NCBI RefSeq assembly: GCF_041296385.1
Contig: NC_091019.1
Span: 8,827,264-8,891,263, forward strand
From: Aphelocoma coerulescens
Lineage: Eukaryota > Chordata > Aves > Passeriformes > Corvidae
DNA length: 64,000 bases
Direction: 5' to 3'
Shown here: positions 1 to 11,652 of the stretch, piece by piece
Layout of the letters: every line of letters starts with the position of its first letter
How positions within the stretch are numbered: the stretch's first letter is position 1
The notes under the pieces: model-generated
Told to the model about the DNA's origin: nothing
The model's database searches: none
Seen by the model: the letters and a program-made list of their open reading frames with translations, nothing else
Translations under genes and position numbers: made by a program

Positions 1-1049
1 GACCCATTGTTTAAAGTTTCACAAAATGCAAAGAAGTTTTCTTACCAAGGAGACAAGCCAGTAGGACATGACGCAGCTCTTGAGTTGTTCTCAGGCAATT
101 TGTGACCATGAAAGGATAAAGTGAGGTGGGGGCTATACCCCAAACGACCACCAGAGACCCTCTTGAGACCATTCCCCAAATTGTATGTACATGCCCAACT
201 ACAAGGTGTATAGCTTTGTATCTGCAAATGGTTTCTGAGAAGGAGGAAGAGAAACCCAGATGAATAGGAAGACGAATATGTATGGTTTGTATGGATAAAT
301 GACAGGTTTGGAACTTTGCGAGTGTGTGTGCTAGGAGAAGTGATCTCACATGCATCCAATGCCAAAATAAAGTCTGCTTTCTAATACTGAAATTACAGTG
401 TAAGGGTGCTTTATTCTTCCTGACATTTTGATGACACACCAAGCTTGCTCAATGCCTCCCTCAGCCTAAATATGGGTAAGAATATGGATTTTCCCTTAAG
501 ATGATTCTTGAGCACAAATTATAGGGAGGTTGGCTTCATGAGTGGTGGCACCATGCTCCTAAATTAATACTTCATTTGCAGCCCTGGAGCTCCTACACTT
601 GGAGCTCCCTCAGCAATTTACTCTCTCTTCTGAAGGGGAAGGTAATGGCTGGGCATGTTGCTGGTTACTCCCCAGGGGAATCAGATACAGTGCTAGCAAC
701 AGTAGAAAGCCTGTAATTCCTTTATATTTGACACAAGAGAGCATTCAGAAACGGCATGTTCCATAAGGATGAGACTTGTTTCCAGCATGAGCATGTGTCC
801 AGGAATCCTGTGGTCTCATTTGGCTGTTTATCCTGGCTATGCCCTTGTTTCAACATCACTGTGAATGCCCACTTAGAGTACTTCTCTTCCTATACGTGGC
901 ACAGGTTATAGCAGAGGAGCTGTTAAGTTTATTCCACTTGCCCTGTGTTGTCCTCCTGTCCAAATAGCTGCACAAGACACCCAAGCAGATGTTCAAAGCA
1001 CCATCCACACCTGTTGCTGCCTCCCCAATGGGGAGAAGAAACCCTTGTT
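1..1049. other. No recognised feature
   Basis: I see no coding exon, LINE tail or LTR signature on either strand in this stretch. The short open frames have no recognisable protein features. It is the left flank of the provirus that begins at 1050. Confidence 0.5.
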
Positions 1050-1601
1050 TGACAAATTTCCCGTGCGTTCACATGTCGGAGGAAAATAACTTTCAGGGAT
1101 GGGACTATGCAATTACGCAAATTTATTGTTTAAAATAACAAACGCATCAGTTAAGGCGTGAGATTTTACAATACCTCCGAATAATGGCAACTAGTCACAA
1201 GATTCAGGGTTACATCGTAATTTATAATTTTCTAATCCAATAGGCACTTAAAACGACACTTTGTTTTAGATTTATGACCTATCTCTTCTCACTGTGGTAC
1301 TTCTCACTGCAATGCAGCTGTGTCTTGACCAATAACTTCTCGTGTCACGTACACACAGATGTCTCTCTTATACCATCTACATTCTTAACTTAAACGGTAT
1401 AAAATCACACTATTATATTTTAAAACCCTACACCAGAACACCCAGTGTACAATTTTGCTTATAATTATAGGAACACAAGCTTGTAATCCTTTTGCTTCAG
1501 ATCTATAAATCTCTATCAATTAAGCCAGACCTAGTCTCTTCCAGGGTCATAAATCAAAGCCTCCTTTAATTGCAAGAGTTTCTACTTGTCTGTCTCCCAC
1601 A
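1050..1601 (-). repeat. 3' LTR of the betaretrovirus-like provirus
   Basis: The minus-strand LTR starts TGTGGGAGACAG at 1601 and ends near TCA at 1050. A polyadenylation signal AATAAA is present on the minus strand (TTTATT near 1122 on the plus strand). It matches 6130-6681 over its whole length without indels. The last 55 nt of the env reading frame run into this LTR. Confidence 0.92.
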
Positions 1602-2800
1602 TCTCCCCCTCCTTTCTGCACCAAAAAAACTCCTTTGATGGATTTATCAATCATTTGCTGTACACATTGAAACAGACAAGGCACCATTATGAGAACTATA
1701 ACTATGACTGCCAAAATGTATAGGCCTGTTGTAATACATTTCTTTACCCACGATGCTAAACCCCATTCACTAAACAACTTATCTAGCCAAGTTCCATCAT
1801 CGATTCTTATTTTCAACACACCCTCTTTAAGTTGTTGTATGCTCTTATGAATAGACTCTGAGTGGTCAGACAGATTCATACAGCACATCCCCTCAAAGTC
1901 TTTGCATCCATGTCCATGGGCCAGCAAAAGAAAATCAATGGCTGCTCTATTTTGCAAAGTTGCATGCCTCATGTCTTTGACATCTGCTGAGAGGCCACTT
2001 AATGCAAGGGACATGGCATTAGATTGTTTACTCAGCCAACATCCCAAGCGATCCAACTGCTTTAATGTAACTACTGAGGCAACTGGTGGCGTAAGAAGAG
2101 ATGTTGCAAGCCTTTTTCCATGGCCCCATGGGGTAAAATCATCTTTGCACTCTGGCCCATATTGATGCGGAGTAGATCTTTTTTGTCTGTGTCTCATGTT
2201 GGCAATTGTCTTCATATTAGGAGTAAATAGTGTAAGCTCTCCCAAAGTACACGTACTACCCTTAATGTTTGAAGGGATAGCTGGCCATGCTCTGTCTCCA
2301 CATACGAAAATCATTCCTCTTGGTAATTGCAGAGGAATAGAGATAGGCGCAGATGAGACTACAAAAGTACTATTACACCAAAAGGAGTGGTTCTCACACA
2401 CAGGGTGATGTGGAAAAACATCTCTCATCAGTGATTGACTAGTGTTCGTAGAATGGAATTCAACACAGAATTTTACTTCTACAGAAGAACCAAGGATTTC
2501 CAATTCTTGGGGTTCATCAGAGGTTTTAGGAAGATAGGGAGTCCACCATTCCCATGTATTTACTGGGGTATAGTGTTCCCAAACTTCTGATCCTGCAAAG
2601 GTACCTCGTAAGGCCCTGTCAATTTTCTCTGGGATTGGCCAATTCTCTATTGGAACATTGACTAGACAAGTTGAAAATGGATTTTCTGGAGTTGTGGTAG
2701 ACAGACATAGAGTATCCAACCCTGAAGCATTAGCTAAAGTCACCCAAACATTGGTCTTAGGTTGATTGACCGGCAAAGCTACTCCACCGAAAACAAACAA
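1547..2800 (-). pseudogene. env: env, long open frame with a lost start
   Basis: A 417-codon open frame covering a short surface subunit (about 205 residues), a furin site RHRQKR and a full transmembrane subunit. In the latter I see the heptad segment with LQNRAAIDFLL, an intact CX6CC cysteine motif (C-KDFEGM-CC), a hydrophobic anchor (GLYILAVIVIVLIMVPCLF) and a short tail that runs into the 3' LTR. The frame has no ATG: its first codon in this reading is TTG. A signal-peptide-like sequence beginning with ATG at about 2827 lies in another frame, so a small indel seems to have cut off the start. The CX6CC segment resembles avian alpharetrovirus-type TM and the one at 57935-58508. The surface subunit is unusually short for such an Env. 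Confidence 0.8.
1602..1615 (-). promoter_or_regulatory. Polypurine tract
   Basis: Directly next to the start of the 3' LTR the minus strand reads AAAGGAGGGGGAGA, a 14-nt pure purine run, as expected for plus-strand DNA priming. It lies inside the env frame. Confidence 0.85.
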
Positions 2801-3123
2801 GACAAAGCAAAAAACAAACTTAACATTTGGTTAAATTTCATGTTTCTTGAAAGTTCTCTTGGCAAAAGACTCCTTCTCAATCTCAATCTCTGAACGAATT
2901 TGTAAGAATATTTTTTGTATTTCCCAATTTTATTTTCACTTCATCTAATGATGAGGCACAAAAATATTTTATATCTTCTTTAAATAGAAAAATGAGGATT
3001 ATTTGCCAAAAGGTCTTTACAACATATTTGCTTATGCACTCTTACATTGACCTAAAACCTAAAATTTACAGCTTTAACAATAAAACAAAAGATTGCAGGT
3101 ATGGGCTGTAGTCTCTGCGAAGT

Positions 3124-4235
3124 TCACGTCTGTGTACTCTCTTCTCTACTTGTAGAGTTGTCAACTTCTTTCTGCGCGTGATATGGTTTCACATTCTTCA
3201 CAGGAAGCCACCTAGGTCCCGTACCTGTAGAAACACAAGCAAACCCTTTTCCCCAGGTTATTAATGGGAGTGGACCTTCTATTTGTCCTGTTCCTGGATT
3301 TCTAATCAGAACCAAAGGATTTTCTCTTAATCTTGCGTGTGTGCTATTAGAGAAATGCCTAAATATTGGAGGATCAGGCTCTGCAGAAGAACTATTCAAA
3401 AAGTTATAAACATACAAGGCTTTGCTTAATTGCATCTGTGGTGTTGCTTGTACTAGATCTCCCTTTTGCTGATCTAAAATACATTTCAAGGAATGATGTG
3501 TCCTTTCTACAACTGCCTGACTCGTGGGTGAATAAAGAATGCCAAAAGTACGGCGAACACCCCAATTCATCAAAAATGTGGCTACCTTCTGGGCTGTATA
3601 AGCAGGACCATTATCTGTTTTTATTTCTTGAGGCACCCCCAAGGAAGAGAAAGCTTGCAAAAAATGCTGACACACATGATTTGCTGTCTTTCCTGTGTGT
3701 ACAGAAGCAAAAACTGCATTGGAAAATGTATCCACTGACAGATGGATATTTTTATATTTTCCAAAAGGTGGATATTTAGTAATATCCGTTTGCCACAATT
3801 GCAAATTCTGTAGCCCTTGAGGATTTACTGCTCCCATGGAGACAGGGGGCTGCACCAGTTGACAATCTGGGCAGGTATTTACAATTGCTCTAGCCTGATC
3901 TTTTGAAAGATGAAACATTCTCATAAGAGCTTGTGCATTCTGATGAAAAAAAGCATGACTCAACTTTGCTTGTTCAAAAATATTTGGCAAGGTGTTCACT
4001 ATGGCAACTGTTAACTTATCAGCCCTGGAGTTGCCTTCCGCCAGGAATCCTGGGACTGAAGAATGAGCCCTAATATAGGAGACAAAATATTGATTAGTTC
4101 TATTTTGCACGAGTGTATAGAGACATTTAAGATGAGGATACAGAGCATTATTGCTAACATCCTTCAAAACTGATCCTTCTATTCTCTTAACTATATTAGC
4201 AACATAAGCAGAATCTGTAATCAAATTAAAAGGCT
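3124..4235 (-). pseudogene. pol: pol remnant: RNase H C-terminus and integrase
   Basis: The open frame holds the C-terminal part of RNase H (TDSAYVA and a later H..S.ADKL block) and then a nearly full-length integrase. The zinc-binding HHCC region (H-x3-H-like helix and CPDC) is followed by the catalytic core: WQTDITKYP, KTDNGPAYT and the Glu in SQAVVERTHHS, consistent with D,D-35-E. The closest family by eye is betaretroviral integrase. Upstream, the matching RNase H sequence (..VVRTFQ) is in another frame, so there is a frameshift near 4235. The integrase frame itself is open, but the gene as a whole is broken. Confidence 0.88.
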
Positions 4236-4309
4236 GGGAAAAGCTGAAATGTTCTAACTACCACTGCAAGTTCTACTACCTGGGTCGAACCCTCTACTAT
4301 TTGAATATT

Positions 4310-5073
4310 CTATTTCCATTTTTTAGTTTCTGGGTCTTGCCACATTACCATCGAACAATGTGTCTTTACTGATCCATCACTAAAAATTGTCACAGTCTCC
4401 AAAGGCACTTCACTTAACAGAGGTCTTTCTCTGAAGCTTGATTTTGCCTGAAATAATTTATGACTAGGGAAATGAATAGAACAGGTGCCTGGATAATTCA
4501 ATAATGCAATTTGAAGTTCTTCTGAGTTTCGTAATGCCCAATCAAAATATTGCTTCTTCAGAGGCAAATAAATTATCGCAAACTCCTTGCCTGCCATAGT
4601 TAACAACCTTGACCTGCCTCTGATTATAATCTGAGCAACATTTCCATCGTTGTGAAGATTGTTTTTGGAGATCTGTAAGGCAAAAAGACCCATTCTATTA
4701 TCAATAAGGGATCTTTGGCAGAAGCATCCCGTTGAAATATAAGACCATACAATTGCATTTTTTCCCCCAGTACTGCAAGGAAGAATGGTTGTGAATCTAC
4801 ACAACGATGTGCTTGTCTTTTCTGAAAAGCCTCTGTTACTCTGTCAAGTGCCTTTAGAGCTTCAGGTGTAGGGGTTCTTGGGGATGTAATGTCACAATCT
4901 CCCTTTAGCAAATCAAAAACTGGAGCAAGTTCATCATTGGTAATCCCTAAAGTAACTCTAATCCAATTTATCTCTCCCAAAAGATGCTGCAAATCTTGTA
5001 AAGTACAAACTTTAATTCGAAGCTGTATTTTCTGTGGCCTTATTCCGTCATTTTCCATCCTAAATATTTCCAT
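4310..5073 (-). pseudogene. pol: pol remnant: RT thumb/connection and start of RNase H
   Basis: Two overlapping frames (5073-4624 and 4804-4310) together encode the thumb and connection of a betaretrovirus-type reverse transcriptase (LQDLQHLLGEINWIR, FDLLKGD, TPEALKALDRV) and the start of RNase H (TIFSDGS). A frameshift lies between about 4624 and 4804, and a stop ends the frame at 4310, just before the rest of RNase H. The palm and fingers with the catalytic YxDD and the whole protease are absent, so there is a deletion between this piece and gag. Confidence 0.85.
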
Positions 5074-5182
5074 GGTGAAGTTTCCTGTATTTTTGACGTA
5101 GAAATCTCAAGTCCAGCCCTTTTAATCTCTGTTACAACACTGTCACGAACTTCCTCCATCTCCTTCTGTGTTGGTGCTGAGA

Positions 5183-5950
5183 TTAACAGTAATGTAGATT
5201 AACAGTAATGTAGAATCTTTGCTTTAGGATGTTTTCGCCTAGCTGGAGACAAGGCTTTTTGCTAAGTTTTATTTCTCTCTGCTTATCAGCAGAGGAAAGC
5301 CTATTCATATCTTGAAGGCTTAAGTCAAATTCATTCACTGATGGTAAACACTCATCCTGAGTTTGCACATCTGCTGTGCTACTGGCAACCCTCCCAGCTG
5401 TCATGGGGGCATCCATCTTTGCTTTCATCACTTCCGAAGATGTCATTTCCTGAGATGTAATTTCCAGGGCCTCCCACCCTCCAGCACCATAGGTCACTTC
5501 CAAGGGCTCCCCCCTCCTCTCTTCACCACCTCCCCTTCCGGGTGCAATATCACAAGCGGCCGGAGGGGGCGACTACGAGGGAGCCCGTGGCGCAGTTAAA
5601 ATTTCAGAGCCGCCATTAATCACTGAGCTGTTCAACAATTCTATTACCACCCGGCAAGCAGGGATTAACATAGCCGTTGCCTTATCGCATTTCAAAGCGA
5701 GATCGTAAAGTCTAGTTGCAATATCATCCCAAACTGATTTAGTAAGAAGAAGGTCAAAGTCAACATCAGGGCAGTAATGAAAACCCCAAAGCAATAAATC
5801 TTTCACTTCCTTGATGGGAAGAGGCTCAGAATGTAACTTGAGTAAGGCATCTAACTTATAAACAGCCCTTTGTTCTTTTGAAATAATTTCACTCGTATCT
5901 AACCTACCCAGTCCCTGCTTCCACCCAGCCTTGAAGGCAGTTCTCCTTCT
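5183..5950 (-). pseudogene. gag: gag remnant (matrix region)
   Basis: Two short frames (5806-5573 and 5503-5183) lie where gag should start, downstream of the primer-binding site on the minus strand. The first (KDLLLWGFHYCPDVDFD.., then LYDLALKCDKATA) has the helical layout of a betaretroviral matrix domain. The second is a low-complexity acidic linker. No capsid, major homology region or zinc knuckle follows, so capsid, nucleocapsid and protease have been deleted. The assignment rests on position and on weak similarity to matrix domains. Confidence 0.6.
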
Positions 5951-6109
5951 GGTGTGCTATGGGAGAAATCGGCCCGGGATCCTCCATCAAGCTTCCTTTC
6001 AGCTTTAGCTTCCGCCAGATCACCCTTCATTTCAGGGTTCAGTTAATTAAACTCATGTCAACCAGGGGAATCCTCTTCATCCTGACTCTGACCTCTCCGC
6101 CGTACATCC

Positions 6110-6127
6110 ACAGCACACTGGGCACCA
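6110..6127 (-). promoter_or_regulatory. Putative primer-binding site
   Basis: Two bases after the 5' LTR the minus strand reads TGGTGCCCAGTGTGCTGT. The first bases resemble the lysine-tRNA type site, but the rest does not match well, so the tRNA is uncertain. Confidence 0.5.
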
Positions 6128-6129
6128 CT

Positions 6130-6681
6130 TGTCCAATTTCCCGCGCGTTCACATGTCAGAGGAAAATAACTTTCAGGGATGGGACTATGCAATTACGCAA
6201 ATTTATTGTTTAAAATAACAAACGCATCAGTTAAGGCGTGAGATTTTACAATACCTCCGAATAACGGCAACTAGTCACAAGATTCAGGGTTACATCGTAA
6301 TTTATAATTTTCTAATCCAATAGGCACTTAAAACGACACTTTGTTTTAGATTTATGACCTATCTCTTCTCACTGTGGCACTTCTCACTGCAATGCAGCTG
6401 TGTCTTGACCAATAACTTCTCGTGTCACGTACACACAGATGTCTCTCTTATACCATCTACATTCTTAACTTAAACGGTATAAAATCACACTATTATATTT
6501 TAAAACCCTACACCAGAACACCCAGTGTACAATTTTGCTTATAATTATAGGAACACAAGCTTGTAATCCTTTTGCTTCAGATCTATAAATCTCTATCAAT
6601 TAAGCCAGACCTAGTCTCTTCCAGGGTCATAAATCAAAGCCTCCTTTAATTGCAAGAGTTTCTACTCGTCTGTCTCCCACA
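6130..6681 (-). repeat. 5' LTR of the betaretrovirus-like provirus
   Basis: 552 bp, same length as 1050-1601, with substitutions only (for example C at 6235 against T at 1155) and two mismatches at the extreme end. It contains the same minus-strand AATAAA. Confidence 0.92.
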
Positions 6682-6687
6682 CATGTT

Positions 6688-7990
6688 GGGCACTTACGGC
6701 CTCTCATTAGAAGAGGATGTTGCTCTGCTCTCAATGCCCTTAAGATGTGCAGAGCTCCAGTCCCCACACATCAGCTCTGGACACACCAAAGCCCCAGCTG
6801 ATGATGGTGCTGGTAACCTGGTGTGTACAAGCTTTGGCTTACATAAGTTAGAAATGGAGTTTTCAAGTCATGGATTCAAGTTGAAAAAATCACCATAGCT
6901 CAGGCTAAAGGTTAATAAGGGTTGCACAGTATTCTCTGACCTTTTTTACCTTTGGTAGGGCTATGGGCTGACTAAAGGGTCTGATCTGTGGCCAAGATCT
7001 CCTGGAGATTAGACAGCGAATACGAGTATCGCTCTGCAACTACCTCTCCCTGTCAGGTCAAATGTTTCATCTGAGTAAACACATTTCTATTCTATTTACC
7101 CATCGGTTTATTTTTACAGAATAAGGTGAAGAATTAATAATCCTTGAAAGCCTTCTTTTTCCTTCCAAGTATTTTCATTTAGTCCACATGGCATATAAAT
7201 CTGAAAGTGTTTTGGACAGAGGCATAGATCCAGTCAGCTTTTATGTGGCCAAGGAGCTGTATTCTATGTTTTCCAGTGAGGGATTTTGGCAGTATTTTTA
7301 GGTTCTTGTTTAAGAAAGGAAGGATATGATGAGCTCACACTTTCTGCTGCCATGCATAGCCATCTTTGCTCATAAACACATACCTTGCTACTCCTCCTGT
7401 AAGGGGAAAAGTGCTCTCTCAAATAAGGTTGTTGAAGATAGAACGGCCATGAGCTCATGGATTCCTTTTCTTTCCAGGGAATATTTATGACTATTAAAAA
7501 TAAAGAAATTTTTAAAATTAAGGATTAGGATGGTCTGAAGCAGCAAGTACCCTCCTCTGCGAGATCTCACTCAAGATCCCTAACATGCCCTTGCCTACAG
7601 ACGATGACCCAAGAACTTGTGCAAGGATCACAACACTGCTCAATAAACGGCAGGAGAAGCACCATAAAACATCATAGTATTAAGCATAGACATTAATCCA
7701 GGAATGAAATAGCCTGTCTTCAAGACTCAACATCGCTGCAGCTGCTCTAGTAATTTGGATACATCAGCGAGCTGAATGCAGAGGAGTTTGGATCTATTCC
7801 AGTTCCTTTCTGGGTCAACACAACCTTTGGCATCAGGGTCCCAGCACAACCCTGAAGCTGGCTAGATATACAAATAAATACTCACTAAAACTTGCTTAGA
7901 CCTACAGATCCCAGTGATCATTGCAGTACTTTCTGTTTCTGTCTCAGCAATGGGTGTATCTGTGAGAGGACATCCTTCTCCCTGGGAGGT
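6688..7990. other. No recognised feature
   Basis: Unique-looking, moderately AT-rich sequence. The open frames here are short and featureless. Confidence 0.45.
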
Positions 7991-9014
7991 TGTCTTGGTT
8001 TGAAAGACAGGTGTCTGCTGAAGAAGGCAGGAGTCTCCCTTGGAATGGAAGAAAAAAAAAAATTGCAACTCCCTTCCCTCTGAATTATTATAATTTTGAA
8101 ATTAAGGGGCTTTCGGGCAAAGATATGAGGAACAGGAATAACAGTTCTTTACTATTATATATATACTTGTGTGTATAACAAGGTAAACAAACAATAACTA
8201 CGGCAGTAACAACAAACAGAATCACAAACCCAGTGCCAGCCTTCTCAGCTGTCAGGTCCTTTCCCCTTGGGTGCAGTTATGGTCACAGCTGGCAGGGGTG
8301 CTGGTGGCTCCCGGTGAGCGGGGTAGGTGCGATGGTTCCCCCGTGGCTGCAGGGGGTGCTCTGGAGCGAGCTTGGGGAGCACACGGCACTGGTGCCCTGG
8401 GATCCCGGGAAGAGATGGAACAAAAAAGCTTCACAAACACCTGGGCAGCTGATCCCGGTGTCCAGCCAGACCCTCTGGAACAGCAGGGACGAGCACAAAT
8501 CCAGGGTGGCAGACGAGATGTATCAAAACTCCGGAGCTGTGGTGGGAACCCCGCAGAGGTCTCAGCAGGCAGGGCAAGCAGGGCTGCAGAGTAGCAAAGG
8601 CTCGAAGCAATGGCGGGGGCAGGGCGGCAGGAGCCAGTAGGGCAGGGAAGGCGGGCTTGGGATCCCGGGGTCTCTCTGGTAGAAGGAAGGCAGCAAAGAA
8701 GCAGCCTCTCTGTCCAAAATGCCAGGAACTGGCTGCCCACAAACCCAGGTGAAAGAGAGTAGCCAGATGCACCACTCCCCCTATGGCCAGGTCTTTTGTT
8801 TTTTTAAGCACTCAGTAATTTGTCCCCCTGGCAACGTGTATGGGGAAAATTCCTTTAAGAGAAAAAGAAAACAGGAGGAGAACTAAAACCCCAACAGAGG
8901 TGGATGCTAGAGGACAAGCCCTGAGCTTTGTTGGGACCAAACAAGGCAAAGATTCCTGTTTTTTTCTAATTTTACTTCTTCACCCAGTCTGGCCAGACCA
9001 GGGCGGATGGCACA
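7991..9014. repeat. Probable ERV LTR, degenerate
   Basis: The segment opens TGTCTTGGTTTGAAAGACAG, a start I associate with a common avian LTR family, and a plausible end is GGATGGCACA at 9014. The middle is GC-rich with short open frames on both strands that I regard as chance. I found no target-site duplication, so the boundaries are tentative. Confidence 0.5.
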
Positions 9015-10453
9015 GCATGATTTCACACAAGGCCACCAATCTTCTGTTTGAACAAATTAACTGCAGTGCTGGATTTCAAATGAGAAATAATGTCGAACAC
9101 CACTTCTCTTGTTAAACATGACTATCCCAGCAGATATGTACCTTCCTCTCTGAGCAATACTGTGTCAACAGGAGCTCATGTCTTCCAGCCTCCCACCCTG
9201 TCAATACACACAAGTGCACACAAGCATACAAGGCAATATTGTCTGATGAAGTTTGAGAACCTGAGTTTTCAACAGGAAAGTCAACAGGAATTACTTCTTG
9301 GACACTTCTATTATTTGAGTTGAGAAGAATGAACAGTTACAACTTGTGTTTGAAAGCTGAAAACTTAACTTTCAGCTGCAGCCCATGAACATGAAATCAG
9401 CTTTCTTAGAGCAACCCATGAAGAGCATCTTTGGTTACAACTTTTAATGTAACACCCTTCAACAGCAAACAAATATCATTTGGATCACAGTGGAAATTGT
9501 CTTTGGAAACCAATCTGAAGAAAGCAGAAAAATATGTTTTTCTTTAACTAAGGGGTTTCTTCTTCCCTTGAATTGCTAATAATATTATTTGTCTTCATAC
9601 ACATTTATGTGTGTTAGAAGTGTTCATAATACTAGCCCCCAAGAAAATGAAAGAAAAAAGTAATAATAAATTACTTTTTTTAAAAAAAATCTTCTTTTTT
9701 TCTGTGGTTATGCCTTTACAACTCTTAGTATCTTCATCAACTTTGCTAAGTCGTTTAAATCAAAAGGAGGGTGACTGGTGCTTTTATTTAATATCTTTGG
9801 TAATTCTTTTATTTATTAAACAGGTTCCTAGAATAAAACAACAAAAAAGTATTTTTATATTTGCTTGCCTAACTGAGCAAAGTATTTAAAGTAGTATAAA
9901 ATCAGTGACCTGACAAAATCAGGAGGGAATCACTCCTCTTAGGGTAGTTGAGAACTAATACAGATGAAAGGAACACTCTTAACATATATTATCCTACAGG
10001 TATTTTAAGTGCAGTCCTCATGAGCAATGCATGCTTAAATAGAAAACCTCTGTGTACTTGGTTATACAGAGGTGCCGAAGGAGATGTGGGAAATGCTAAA
10101 TAACTTCTGTAAGTAATAAGAAGTAATAAGCTTCTACATCAAACCAGCTACAGTTACTAGGAGTCTCATACCTCTTGCACAAACTCTTGCACCAGTTCCT
10201 GACCTCTCTTTCCTGGGCTGTCACCAAATAGTGATGAACCCAGAGAACTCTTTTTGGAAAAGCAGCATTTCCAGAGAAAACATCCAGAGTGATTTAAAGT
10301 ACAAAATACTTGTACTTGTGCCGATAGTCACATTGCATGTGCAGCACAGTTTGAACTCGTTTCCAAAAGGGCAACTGCTGTATCACCCAAAGTTTACTTG
10401 AGTGTTTACTTTAGAGCTCAGGGTATTATCTTTTTGTTTGGAAGACTTACTTT
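9015..10453. other. No recognised feature
   Basis: AT-rich sequence without recognisable repeats or exons. Confidence 0.45.
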
Positions 10454-10458
10454 AAATG

Positions 10459-11035
10459 TGTCCGGGGTTGAGGTGTATTCTATTAGCATCCTCATGAGCT
10501 GTTGAAACCAGGTGGGGCAGTGTTTCCTTGCCTCCTCCCCCCGGACTATCTTTCTGTTAATGGCCCATCAATGTCCTGCCGCATGACTCATAGATAACTC
10601 CCTCTGGACTATCTTCTGTTAATGAGCCCATCAACACCTGGCCTCATGACTCATCATCCCATTGTGAGATGCTCCACCCAGAGGGACGAACCAAGCATTC
10701 CATCCTGGATATAATCTGAGACTCCGAACACCACAGATACCCTTTCCACAGGATTCCCAGAGGACAGGAGCTACATAGCCACCACTGGACCTTCCGAGGA
10801 AGAGCAACCCCTTTCTACAGGATCACTGCTTTGACAGAACCACATCCACCACTTCAGGAGGACTGCAGCCACCATTTTATCCGACTGCCACCACCACCCT
10901 GACTAACAGGGTGTCAGGTTGTATCCTGACTCTGTCAGTTTAACCCAGTGTTTTCTGCCTTTATCTTTTTGATTTCCCTATTAAATTGTTATTCTGACTT
11001 GGTGCCTCCCACTGGTTTGTTTTCAAACTAGTACA
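10459..11035 (+). repeat. Solo LTR, ERVL-like, 577 bp
   Basis: Starts TGTCCGGGG, ends CTAGTACA and is flanked by a perfect 5-bp target-site duplication AAATG (10454-10458 and 11036-11040). Five-base duplications are typical of ERVL-type elements. A second copy lies in opposite orientation at 38224-38782. Confidence 0.88.
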
Positions 11036-11055
11036 AAATGTTACATGTAACAAGG

Positions 11056-11647
11056 TGTGCTGGTTTTGGCTGGGGTAGAGTTAATTTTTGTTGCAGTGGC
11101 TGGTATGCAGCTGTGCTTTGGATTTGTGCTGAACACAGGATTGATAATACAGAGATGTTTTTGTTACTGCTGAGCACGGCTTACACAGACCCAAGACCTT
11201 CTCTGCTGCCTCTTCCTTTGGCAAGGAAGTTGGGGATACATGGGAGGGTGGGAGGAGACACAGCCAGGACAGGTGACCCCAACTGACCCAAGGGATATTC
11301 CAGACCATGTGACAACATGCTCAGTGTATGAAGTAGAGGAAAGAGGGAGGAAGGGGGAGGGGGATATTTGGAGTGATTGTGATTGTCTTCCCAAACCCTA
11401 CCTGTGATGGGGCCCTGCTCTCTTGGACATGGCTGAATTCCTGCCTGCCCATGGGTAACAGTGAATTAATGCCTTGTTTAGCTTTGCTTGTGCGTGTGGC
11501 TTTTGCTTTCCCTATTAAACTGTCTTTATCTCAACCCACAAGTTTTCTAGCTTTTTATCCTTCCCATTTTCTCCCTGATTCTGCTGTTGGAGGAGTAAGA
11601 AAGTAGCTGCCTGGGGCTTGGCTGCTGGCTGGGGTTAAACCACAACA
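11056..11647 (+). repeat. Solo LTR, ERVL family, 592 bp
   Basis: Starts TGTGCTGGTTTTGGCTGGGG and ends GGTTAAACCACAACA, hallmarks of avian ERVL LTRs. Flanks are CAAGG (11051-11055) and GAAGG (11648-11652), a 5-bp duplication with one mismatch. It lies only 20 bp from the previous LTR. Confidence 0.85.
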
Positions 11648-11652
11648 GAAGG

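Larger units (their letters stand above)
1050..6681 (-). mobile_element. Defective betaretrovirus-like (ERVK-like) provirus
   Basis: A complete LTR-to-LTR element on the minus strand: 5' LTR 6130-6681, primer-binding site, gag remnant, pol remnants, env, polypurine tract, 3' LTR 1050-1601. Both LTRs are 552 bp and differ at about 7 positions by eye, so the insertion is fairly recent. The flanks read CTTGTT (1044-1049) and CATGTT (6682-6687), a 6-bp target-site duplication with one mismatch, as expected for betaretrovirus-like integrases. Protease and the catalytic half of reverse transcriptase are missing and pol is frameshifted, so the copy cannot replicate by itself. The integrase and RT-thumb remnants look betaretroviral. 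The Env transmembrane subunit carries an intact CX6CC motif and closely resembles that of the element at 57675, so the provirus may descend from a recombinant. Confidence 0.9.

Noticed and set aside
8233..8811. Overlapping GC-rich open frames as a gene
   Set aside because: Frames of similar length occur on both strands, none with a domain or good start, inside an LTR-like repeat.
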